From: a virus
IMG/VR virus record: IMGVR_UViG_3300027741_000331
Span: 1 to 20,024 of that record
Strand: one strand, 5' to 3'
Length of the DNA stretch: 20,024 nt
Positions 12,893 through 18,837 of the stretch are shown piece after piece. A program made the translations under genes and the position numbers. Positions within the stretch are counted from its first letter, which is position 1; every line of letters begins with the position of its first letter. The notes beneath the pieces were generated by a model. The model searched no databases, was not told where the DNA came from, and saw nothing but the letters and a program-made list of their open reading frames with translations.

Positions 12893-13818
12893 TTCCCCTC
12901 CTTGCAGAACCACAAAAGGCTCTGTGTTTTGTCGTTTCTTTTAGCACCAGGAATCCTTACTGGTTGGCTTGGTTTGAAAGTTGCAGGGTCGCATCCCAAC
13001 GGAACAAGGAAAGCTTTTAATTGTTCCAACCACTCATTCTTTTGTGGCATCTCGAACCAGCCGTGGAGACTCTTCCCGCCTGTGTCAACCACTGCGTAAA
13101 GTTTCATTCGGAATAAATCACGCATAAGTTGGAACACCGCGCCGATCTCTGGCTTGGTAAGCACATCCGACTCGACTACCAAATAAATCCTATGCTCAAC
13201 CGTATCGTTCGATCTGCTGATTGTGCCATGCTTGTACGTTGCCCCAGTAGTGTACTGACCTATCGGTGCATCCAACTTCTTCCAATCCCAAGCTGATCGA
13301 AAGTTTTGTGGATGCCTTCCGCTGTCCTTGACATCCCCGATCCAGATATTGTCAGCGATGTTGAACAGTGACAGGAACAGGTGATACTCGGCTTCTGGAT
13401 CTTCCAGCTTGACTGGACTCTCCTCAAACATATCGGCTGGGTCCCAATTGTAGTGCGTGAGATAACGTTGCCTGTTTGACTCTGCAATTGTCTTGAGCCT
13501 ATCCAGTACCTCGGCCTCTGGATCTTTGACTAGGCGAATCGGTGCAGACGATCCAACCGACATGATATTGACAGGTCGATACAGCGGATCATTGAAGATT
13601 GCCTTGCGCAGTTTGCGATTTGCCTCGTCCCGATACGGCGTGCAACTTGTATGCCAGCAGAAGATCGTAGGTGCGCCATCTACAAACACTGTCGTATCCC
13701 TGACTCGTGTGTGGCTTGTATGTGCAGCCTCACCTGGGCATCTGCACAAGCCATGATTCTCGGACTGCCAATCGACTTGGCCTACGATCTCTTCAGCTTG
13801 CCGTTGTGCGGGGGTCAT
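12889..13818 (-). CDS. Primase-like replication protein with N-terminal zinc-binding region
   Basis: This 309-aa protein begins with a probable zinc-binding segment: CRCPG (residues 25-29), His at 33 and 36, then FCWHTSC (53-59). The C-terminal half has IYLVVESDVL (211-220), VVDTGGKSLHGWF (243-255) and QPVRIPGAKR (285-294). ESD followed by SLH resembles the acidic and SxH motifs of archaeo-eukaryotic (AEP) primases, which suggests a primase or primase-polymerase-type replication protein; this is inference from motif shape. It is coupled to the helicase by a 4-base overlap, a normal primase-helicase pairing. Its start overlaps the end of the GIY-YIG gene by 26 bases. Confidence 0.7.
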   Translation of the reverse strand: MTPAQRQAEEIVGQVDWQSENHGLCRCPGEAAHTSHTRVRDTTVFVDGAPTIFCWHTSCTPYRDEANRKLRKAIFNDPLYRPVNIMSVGSSAPIRLVKDPEAEVLDRLKTIAESNRQRYLTHYNWDPADMFEESPVKLEDPEAEYHLFLSLFNIADNIWIGDVKDSGRHPQNFRSAWDWKKLDAPIGQYTTGATYKHGTISRSNDTVEHRIYLVVESDVLTKPEIGAVFQLMRDLFRMKLYAVVDTGGKSLHGWFEMPQKNEWLEQLKAFLVPLGCDPATFKPSQPVRIPGAKRNDKTQSLLWFCKEGK

Positions 13819-14269
13819 TTACCATCAACTCCAATTTCTTAATAAGCGCATTAGTAAATTTTGGCCTAATCCAATGTTGCGCTTCTTTTAATATATCAAT
13901 AGCAATTGTAAATTTACGATTTAATTCATCGTACCTTCTCATTAGTGAAACATATTTACTATGGCTTTCAATCATTTCCTTTACTATGCCAACCTCAAAT
14001 TCAGACAACTCAAACCATTCAGTTCTTCCAGAACCCTTCCAAGTTCTTCTTCGATTGTCTAATAAATTATGAGCGTGTACTTCTGTGCCGTTACAATAAT
14101 CTGGATGTGAGCTATAAATAACCGAACAATCTCCACTCCCTATTATTGCGCATCTTTTGTCTGGATCTTTTGAGCATCCAATTTTATAGAAGCCACTCAT
14201 TGCATTATCCTTGGCTATATAAACCTTGGATCTTCCAAGCCAATCCATGCTTTTTAATGCTGTCTTCAT
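13793..14269 (-). CDS. GIY-YIG-type nuclease domain protein (T5orf172/MUG113-like)
   Basis: This 158-aa protein opens with the T5orf172-like pattern KVYIAKD (residues 15-21) and FYKIGCSKDPDKRC (27-40), followed by GTEVHAHNLL (61-70) and RTEWFELSE (82-90). These correspond to the YIA...YKIG core, the Arg, the Glu and the TEWF block of this branch of the GIY-YIG superfamily. A helical C-terminal tail follows. Its DNA looks A+T-rich compared with the primase and GT9 genes around it, which, with the 26-base intrusion into the primase start, suggests a later insertion. It may be a homing-type endonuclease or act in DNA processing. Confidence 0.8.
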   Translation of the reverse strand: MKTALKSMDWLGRSKVYIAKDNAMSGFYKIGCSKDPDKRCAIIGSGDCSVIYSSHPDYCNGTEVHAHNLLDNRRRTWKGSGRTEWFELSEFEVGIVKEMIESHSKYVSLMRRYDELNRKFTIAIDILKEAQHWIRPKFTNALIKKLELMVNDPRTTAS

Positions 14270-14280
14270 AATTAAAAATC

Positions 14281-14364
14281 AAACTGGCTACTGATTCAAG
14301 AGGGGAACAACACACTATTCATCCAACCCCGATGCAGGATCTCCCTGCACACCACATCGCCAGT
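14281..14364. repeat. Nested inverted repeats between the GT9-like and GIY-YIG genes
   Basis: AACTGGC (14281-14287) is the reverse complement of GCCAGTT (14358-14364), and inside it TGCAGG (14332-14337) pairs with CCTGCA (14343-14348) around a 5-base loop. The 98-base gap shows no gene. It is one of the few real gaps in this leftward run. It could hold a terminator for the upstream operon, although no T-run follows. Confidence 0.5.
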
Positions 14365-14367
14365 TAG

Positions 14368-15480
14368 TTATTTGGTTTTCTCCTCCAACTCCATCGCCTT
14401 CTTGCTCGCCTCGACAATATCCTGCGCTGTTATATTACGCAGAGCATTGCACCACATCTGCGTCTTAGGGGTCTTATTGGTCGCATCCTTACACTTAGCC
14501 TGTGGCAACCCAGCGTGCGGTCGGCAAGGCGCGTGTGGGCAGGTATCGGGTTTGAACACCGACACGTTCTTAGGATAAAAACTCATACGATCTTTTGGAT
14601 CGTAGCTGCCCCACAACGACACACACGGCGTATCCAGCCCAGCAGCCATGTGATTGACTGAGCTATCTGGCGCAACAACAAAGTCAGCCCCGCTGATAAT
14701 CGGGAACAGCGAGCGCACAGTCTTGGTGCAGTTAAATAAGTCGATCACTCGCGGGTGATCTACCTTAAAGTTGTGCGAGTTATCCAGCCCAATAATCACA
14801 GCGTGATGTTTTGGGTAAGCCTCTAACAACGCCAGCACCGCCTCCTGCCCCATCGTTGGCGGGTAGGTGCGGGTTGGACCGCTAGACGAAACATGGTAGG
14901 CAAAGTATGGGTCTGGCAATGGCAATTTGCCCATCGCCTTTAACTCTTCGTGGTCTGGCTCGATGAGATGTAGAACTGGTTTACAATATTTAGCCATCGT
15001 CTTCTCATCCCATACACCCATCCACTCGTAGATCCGCTGGTAGCAGTTACCACCGCCAGTGCCCAGCTTTGTGTTGCCTACCTGCCCGCTGAATAAATCA
15101 TCAGTAGGTAAGTGCGCATCGAAAGAATCCCAAGCTTCCAGCGAGGATGGCAACGGCCACAGCTTTGCACCCAGCCCAGCGTATAGAGGCAGGTTGCGAG
15201 CAGGCGCGTAAACTTCCACAACTCCACCCGACTCCTGCACCAAGTAGTTTACGAAGGCAGTAGCAATAATTGCGTCACCAATTGCCCCAGCGCGGTAGAC
15301 GGCTGTTGCGCCACCAGCAGCGCGTCCTTTGTAGTACGGCTTGATCTTGTGTGGGCAAGGGATTGAATCATCCCAGATTGGTCCAGTTAGTTCATCGGGC
15401 AACACATAGGTGTTGCGCGGGTAGAGCATATTGTCATCGACTTTGTGAATTGCGTTTGTGTTATTTGTCCATAGTTTCAT
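14368..15480 (-). CDS. Glycosyltransferase family 9-like protein
   Basis: This 370-aa protein resembles the heptosyltransferase (GT9, GT-B fold) family: VYRAGAIGDAIIATAF at about residues 61-76 is the N-terminal donor/acceptor-domain motif (R-x-GAIGD), and the C-terminal half has HVSSSGPTRTYPP, then FVVAPDSSVNHMAAGLDTPCVSLWG (key residues of the D-S-x-x-x-H-x-A block). A Cys-rich tail (CPHAPC...KC...WC) may bind metal. Family members transfer sugars to lipopolysaccharide cores; in a phage the acceptor may be DNA, host surface sugars or a virion protein. Its start overlaps the cytosine methyltransferase stop by 4 bases, so the two are co-transcribed. Confidence 0.83.
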   Translation of the reverse strand: MKLWTNNTNAIHKVDDNMLYPRNTYVLPDELTGPIWDDSIPCPHKIKPYYKGRAAGGATAVYRAGAIGDAIIATAFVNYLVQESGGVVEVYAPARNLPLYAGLGAKLWPLPSSLEAWDSFDAHLPTDDLFSGQVGNTKLGTGGGNCYQRIYEWMGVWDEKTMAKYCKPVLHLIEPDHEELKAMGKLPLPDPYFAYHVSSSGPTRTYPPTMGQEAVLALLEAYPKHHAVIIGLDNSHNFKVDHPRVIDLFNCTKTVRSLFPIISGADFVVAPDSSVNHMAAGLDTPCVSLWGSYDPKDRMSFYPKNVSVFKPDTCPHAPCRPHAGLPQAKCKDATNKTPKTQMWCNALRNITAQDIVEASKKAMELEEKTK

Positions 15481-16469
15481 TTGTTATCCTCCATTATTTT
15501 GTTGATACATCTGATGATTTCTGACGCGACTTGCGGGACGATGGCGTTTCCCAATCCTTTAAGTCGGTGTGACCTATTGGGTATCCCATTAGCCACTCGA
15601 CCCACGTTGGGTTCAGCGAGCCACGTTGCCACTCCTCTGGAGTTGTCCCGCGAATCTCTGGATGATTGCCCAGCATCTTCTGCATATTCCCGTTCGGAGT
15701 TCCCGCCGCATCCTCGTTGGCTGAAGGTGTCGGCCACATTCTCACTGCTGTCTGGAGTGTTGCTCCCCACTTCGTTCCGTTGGCTGATGTCCTCGTCTTT
15801 CCGTCCTCGGACACAGCCCCACTCCTTGCTCCTGTGTGCGCTCCTCTCGGACAGGCTGATGGAGTCGGCCACATCTGAGGATGCACAACTTGCTCCCGAA
15901 GATTCCCACTCCTCGATCTTCCCTCTCTGTTCTTCTGATTCGTCGAACAATCCTCCGATTGTCTTGGAGGCAGTGAGTCCATTGAGTTTGGAGTGGCCCA
16001 CAATCCAAACCCTGTCTCTTCTGTGTGGCGCGTCAACGGCGCAAGCTGGAACAATGATCGGTTCGACTTCGTAACCTTGACTTTCCAAATCAGCGCACAC
16101 CTGGTCGAGTGCCAAGTTGACGATCCCAGCAACATTCTCACCAATGATCCAAGCGGGCCTTGCTTCTTGTATAACTCGCAACATCTCAGGCCAGAGGTAA
16201 CGGTTGTCATCCTTGCCTCGTTGCTTCCCTGCAACTGAGAATGGTTGGCAGGGAAATCCACCTGTGAGAAGAGTGACTCCTGCGTATAGCTCGCCTCGTA
16301 CTTCGCGGATGTCTTTGTGGCACGGGACTTCTGGCCAATGCTTTTTGAGGACTGATTGTGCGTAGGGTTCGTTGTCACAGAAGCCAACGGTTCTATATCC
16401 ATTCCACTTTGCTGCCAAGGCAAATCCTCCGATCCCGCTAAATAAGTCGAGGTGGGTTTTTTCATTCAT
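15477..16469 (-). CDS. DNA cytosine-C5 methyltransferase (Dcm-like)
   Basis: This 330-aa protein transfers a methyl group from SAM to cytosine C5 in DNA. Conserved motifs: I, LDLFSGIGG (residues 7-15); IV, GGFPCQPFS (70-78) with catalytic Cys74; VI, GENVAG (110-115); VIII, APHRRDRVWIVG (147-158); and near the C-terminus X, RLKGLGNAIVPQVA (302-315). Residues about 160-290 form the target-recognition region, with repeated DVADS/NVADT words. The recognition sequence cannot be predicted by eye. It may protect phage DNA from restriction or supply 5-methylcytosine for further modification. Its start overlaps the previous stop by 4 bases. Almost the whole gene is open in a second frame (see the overlapping entry). 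Confidence 0.96.
   Translation of the reverse strand: MNEKTHLDLFSGIGGFALAAKWNGYRTVGFCDNEPYAQSVLKKHWPEVPCHKDIREVRGELYAGVTLLTGGFPCQPFSVAGKQRGKDDNRYLWPEMLRVIQEARPAWIIGENVAGIVNLALDQVCADLESQGYEVEPIIVPACAVDAPHRRDRVWIVGHSKLNGLTASKTIGGLFDESEEQRGKIEEWESSGASCASSDVADSISLSERSAHRSKEWGCVRGRKDEDISQRNEVGSNTPDSSENVADTFSQRGCGGNSEREYAEDAGQSSRDSRDNSRGVATWLAEPNVGRVANGIPNRSHRLKGLGNAIVPQVASEIIRCINKIMEDNK
15494..16465 (-). CDS. Overlapping frame inside the cytosine methyltransferase gene (323 codons)
   Basis: This frame starts at an ATG 4 bases after the methyltransferase ATG, directly after the stop of the upstream 62-aa gene (TGAATG), and runs 323 codons without a stop, ending 17 bases before the methyltransferase end. 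Its product has MLLGSSTWHSTRCALIWK (111-128), repeated LWATP, MWPTPSA and MWPTPSA words (155-159, 198-204, 243-249) and a C-terminal block SLNPTWVEWLMGYPIGHTDL (283-302). I recognise these blocks from phage and bacterial proteins annotated as hypothetical, which makes a real second product plausible. DNA for MWPTP reads DVADS in the methyltransferase frame. The alternative is that the frame is only a shadow of a conserved gene. No function is known. Confidence 0.5.
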   Translation of the reverse strand: MKKPTSTYLAGSEDLPWQQSGMDIEPLASVTTNPTHNQSSKSIGQKSRATKTSAKYEASYTQESLFSQVDFPANHSQLQGSNEARMTTVTSGLRCCELYKKQGPLGSLVRMLLGSSTWHSTRCALIWKVKVTKSNRSLFQLAPLTRHTEETGFGLWATPNSMDSLPPRQSEDCSTNQKNREGRSRSGNLREQVVHPQMWPTPSACPRGAHTGARSGAVSEDGKTRTSANGTKWGATLQTAVRMWPTPSANEDAAGTPNGNMQKMLGNHPEIRGTTPEEWQRGSLNPTWVEWLMGYPIGHTDLKDWETPSSRKSRQKSSDVSTK

Positions 16470-16654
16470 ACGCTCTGCATCTGGTAAGCGTGGTCAACCA
16501 ATTCCCTAACGCATTTTGAATACTCTTCCTCGGCACTGCTGTAACAAAATATCTCGGTTGTAAATCCACCAGCTTCAAGCCAAAGCTTCCATCTCAAGTT
16601 CTGCTCATCCCACTCCTTCTTCACCTGCATCGCCAACTCATCCTTACTTTTCAT
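16466..16654 (-). CDS. Hypothetical protein (62 aa)
   Basis: This 62-aa protein is helical and acidic: MKSKDELAMQVKKEWDEQNL, a GGFTTEIFCYSS turn, then EEEYSKCVRELVDHAYQM. I recognise no family. It overlaps the upstream gene and the methyltransferase by 4 bases each. Its stop codon lies between, and touches, the two alternative start codons of the methyltransferase locus, so ribosomes finishing here could re-initiate in either frame. Confidence 0.72.
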   Translation of the reverse strand: MKSKDELAMQVKKEWDEQNLRWKLWLEAGGFTTEIFCYSSAEEEYSKCVRELVDHAYQMQSV

Positions 16655-16833
16655 TCCTCACCCACCACTTCCTTGCATACCAGGCTGGCTGCATCCACCA
16701 TCGTGATTATCTGTATCATATCTATCGCGTGTCCGTGAGTCGCGCGATCCCTCTCAATCACAAGCTTATTGCGTGCAATTGAAAGGATCTCGCGCGCCCA
16801 CTTGAGGCGATCTTTAGCCTCGACTTGCATCAC
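16651..16833 (-). CDS. Hypothetical protein (60 aa)
   Basis: A 60-aa helical protein (MMQVEAKDRLKWAREILSIA...) with a basic middle (RNKLVIERDRATHG) and a hydrophobic second half (IDMIQIITMVDAASLVC). No membrane span is convincing and no family is recognised. It is joined to both neighbours by 4-base overlaps. Confidence 0.7.
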   Translation of the reverse strand: MMQVEAKDRLKWAREILSIARNKLVIERDRATHGHAIDMIQIITMVDAASLVCKEVVGEE

Positions 16834-17012
16834 GAACCAGATCGCATCCGAAACTTACGAGGCGATTTGTTGCTCTTCCCAGCAGCAGATAGTGCTATCG
16901 CAATCATCTGCTGACGCGAGCGAGGCGTTCCACCAGCACCGCGAGCCTTGCCCTTTTTCTTATTGTCCATCGCCAACTCATGCATATTCTTTGATACGTC
17001 TTTACCTAGCAT
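16830..17012 (-). CDS. Small basic DUF6496-like protein
   Basis: This 60-aa protein has a Lys/Gly/Arg-rich middle (KKKGKARGAGGTPRSRQQ) followed by MIAIALSAAGKS, the pattern of the short DUF6496-like proteins (charged linker, then QAIAIALSEAGKS-like helix) that are common in phages and bacteria and have no known role. The C-terminus is basic (SPRKFRMRSGS). An AAGGAG 8 bases before the ATG is a strong ribosome binding site, making this a likely re-entry point for ribosomes in the operon. Confidence 0.75.
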   Translation of the reverse strand: MLGKDVSKNMHELAMDNKKKGKARGAGGTPRSRQQMIAIALSAAGKSNKSPRKFRMRSGS

Positions 17013-17024
17013 ATTCTATTCTCC

Positions 17025-17243
17025 TTATATGTTGTAATAGGGATTAGGCACTGATGGTGCTTGTACCCCGAAGCTTGGGTTTTCACATCTGCGACAATCG
17101 CGCAGGTCAAAGTCAAGTATCTCTCCAGTGTTGAGCATTACCGTGAATATCTTATTATGATCCATTCCGTAATCAGTAACCAAGAATGCAAGACCCTCAC
17201 CTTTTGGAGTCATCATCCATAGCTCTGGATTGAGTTGGATCAC
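17025..17243 (-). CDS. Conserved-looking small phage protein (72 aa)
   Basis: This 72-aa protein (MIQLNPELWMMTPKGEGLAF...) looks like a small beta-barrel: TPKGEGLAFLVTDYGMDHNK, then a second strand pair IFTVMLNTGEILDFDLRDCRR, then a Pro/Asn-rich tail. The MTPKGxGxAxFxxDYGxxHxxxxxV pattern with a following GE[IV] is familiar from phage proteins of unknown function. Its start overlaps the upstream gene's stop by 4 bases. Confidence 0.75.
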   Translation of the reverse strand: MIQLNPELWMMTPKGEGLAFLVTDYGMDHNKIFTVMLNTGEILDFDLRDCRRCENPSFGVQAPSVPNPYYNI

Positions 17244-17830
17244 GCCGTCTCCTCACCAACCACATCATCCCATGTGGCTTCTTCTCCATTCCAAACCTGC
17301 GATTGCGTCCGCAACCACTTAGGCTTTTCTGATTGCGTGGTGAAGCTTGATTCCCGCCAAAGAACATTGTTACCTGGAACAGCCGTGATGCGCCCATTGT
17401 TAAGCGCAATAAAATGGTGCGACTTGGTTTGTTGTGGGGTCATTGAAAATCCATCTCCGTAAGGCTCGGCTGTGAATAGGTAACGACCAACCTCCCAAGT
17501 TTTTTTGCTGGCGATCCATACCTTGCAGGACAACCCAATCAGATAATCGTACTCAATCGTTGTGAAGTTCCAGCCAAAACAATCCCAGCGTTGTGCATCG
17601 TTAATGTCCCAATCCATAATTGCAATCTCGCCATGAGCCAAAGCGTGCAATGGTAAGCCTCGGTACAGCGCACCGCACTTGAGCATTATTGTACAACCCC
17701 AAGCCCGCCCAGGTATTGCAGTCAGACCAAACCATACAGCGTCCTCTATGCCTTGCTTCTCGCCAGCAGATACAAACTCCATATCGCACTTGACGTACAG
17801 GTGGCGAGGCAGATTGGCAGCGTGGGTCAT
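17240..17830 (-). CDS. Conserved phage protein of unknown function (196 aa)
   Basis: This 196-aa protein begins with HLYVKCDMEFVSAGEKQGIE and AVWFGLTAIPGRAWGC, and has LHALAHGEIAIMDWDINDAQRW and CFGWNFTTIEYDYLIG in the middle (long blocks given in parts). I recall these blocks from uncharacterised phage proteins. The frequent Trp and Gly and alternating strands suggest a compact beta-rich protein. No catalytic signature is clear. It lies directly after the 2-oxoglutarate oxygenase (4-base overlap), so it may work with it, but this is only positional. Confidence 0.75.
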   Translation of the reverse strand: MTHAANLPRHLYVKCDMEFVSAGEKQGIEDAVWFGLTAIPGRAWGCTIMLKCGALYRGLPLHALAHGEIAIMDWDINDAQRWDCFGWNFTTIEYDYLIGLSCKVWIASKKTWEVGRYLFTAEPYGDGFSMTPQQTKSHHFIALNNGRITAVPGNNVLWRESSFTTQSEKPKWLRTQSQVWNGEEATWDDVVGEETA

Positions 17831-18390
17831 TTCCAGCTAGGTCCAGTAAACCAAGCCACCAACACCCAGCGTGTTCCCCATATTGGCGCACGCGCACGAT
17901 GCTCGATGTAGGATGGAAACCAACAACCCGCCCCTTGCTCTCGTATGAACTTAGCGTTGTCAATGTCGGCCTTTACTTGTAGGCCACCGCCAAGGTATTC
18001 GGATGGTTCGGAAAGATTAACCACCGCAGTCAACTTGCGATCAGATCCAGTATAGGTATCAAAGTGCCACCAGAATTGCTGAAGCGGATTGTACTTCAGA
18101 ATCTGCAACTGTTGCACGCCGCTAACATCAAACCTCCAATACTCCTCGTTAATTCCCACGGTAAGCTCACGCATGATGTTGTATATCCAATTATTATGTT
18201 GGGCGTAAGGAATCCAGCATGACGAACAACTTCTGGCAAACGACCTGCGCGTAGTTCCGTCCTTCTTCAATACAGTCGCTCGCTTCATCCCGATAACCTC
18301 TGCATCTTGGCGCAGCATCTCGCATTGCGTTTTAGTTAGGACATAGCGATCAACTGATGCTGTTAATACTTTCTGCTTAAACTCAATCAT
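17827..18390 (-). CDS. 2-oxoglutarate/Fe(II)-dependent oxygenase (prolyl-4-hydroxylase-like)
   Basis: This 187-aa protein has the full iron and 2-oxoglutarate site of the double-stranded beta-helix fold: WWHFDT with His109 and Asp111, the distal His164 in YIEHRA, and Arg174 in GTRWVLVAW for the co-substrate. The QILKYNPLQQFWWHFD and YLGGGLQV blocks resemble the prolyl-4-hydroxylase-like oxygenases that are common in phages, more than the TET/JBP group. The substrate is unknown; a protein or a modified base are both possible. It is linked by 4-base overlaps to a small membrane gene upstream and the 196-aa gene downstream. The cytosine methyltransferase and glycosyltransferases share the operon. 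Confidence 0.86.
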   Translation of the reverse strand: MIEFKQKVLTASVDRYVLTKTQCEMLRQDAEVIGMKRATVLKKDGTTRRSFARSCSSCWIPYAQHNNWIYNIMRELTVGINEEYWRFDVSGVQQLQILKYNPLQQFWWHFDTYTGSDRKLTAVVNLSEPSEYLGGGLQVKADIDNAKFIREQGAGCWFPSYIEHRARAPIWGTRWVLVAWFTGPSWK

Positions 18391-18533
18391 AGGTCAAGTT
18401 CCTTTCTTATGAAATCAATCAGTTTGAAGATGATGAACAACGCGCAGTAGATTGCCGATAATGTCATTGAACTGTAAAGTATAAAAGAAGCAATTACCCA
18501 AACTATTGTGCCAAGATCAAGTAGGCAGAACAT
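18387..18533 (-). CDS. Small two-span membrane protein (48 aa)
   Basis: From the ATG at 18533 the frame gives 48 aa: MFCLLDLGTIVWVIASFILY, then SSMTLSAIYCALFIIFKL, then a charged end (IDFIRKELDL). Two hydrophobic segments at about residues 7-20 and 24-38 could form a helical hairpin in the membrane. It overlaps the 106-aa gene upstream by 17 bases and the oxygenase start by 4 (ATGA), which supports translation. No family is recognised; holin, antiholin or exclusion roles are possible but not indicated. Confidence 0.6.
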   Translation of the reverse strand: MFCLLDLGTIVWVIASFILYSSMTLSAIYCALFIIFKLIDFIRKELDL

Positions 18534-18837
18534 AGTCGTTTTCCTTTAGCTTCCTTAACAGCGTCCTATTGTCGATCTGCACCCCGCTGGCTCTGCACCA
18601 CCAGGATACAACACCAGTCTTAAAGTCACGCAGTAACTTCTGTACCTCGTGAGAGTTCTTGTATTCAAGTGCATCGTTGAGCGGCACGCCTGTGTGATCC
18701 TTAACAATCTTCATACCCTTAACCATCCCTCGCTTGCGCAGCATCCGCAGGTCGCGGATAGCTTGTAGCGCAACCTCCCCAGCCAACTGTTGAACCCTGT
18801 CATCGTAGTCTCCACGACATAACTGCGTGGATCTCAC
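18517..18837 (-). CDS. Hypothetical protein (106 aa)
   Basis: This 106-aa protein is basic and helical: DDRVQQLAGEVALQAIRDLRML, then RGMVKGMKIVKDHTG, a NSHEVQKLLRDFKTG helix and SWWCRASGVQIDNRTLLRKL. The C-terminal helix pair, with a WWC turn, could be a DNA-binding helix-turn-helix, but I recognise no family. It overlaps the glycosyltransferase upstream by 4 bases. Confidence 0.7.
   Translation of the reverse strand: MRSTQLCRGDYDDRVQQLAGEVALQAIRDLRMLRKRGMVKGMKIVKDHTGVPLNDALEYKNSHEVQKLLRDFKTGVVSWWCRASGVQIDNRTLLRKLKENDYVLPT

Noticed and set aside
15481-16074. A 197-codon open frame on the + strand across the methyltransferase gene
   Set aside because: It is antisense to both leftward frames, has no ribosome binding site that stands out, reads as Ser/Leu/Pro-rich low-complexity sequence and shows no recognised motif. 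Long antisense frames are common where the sense codons avoid certain triplets.
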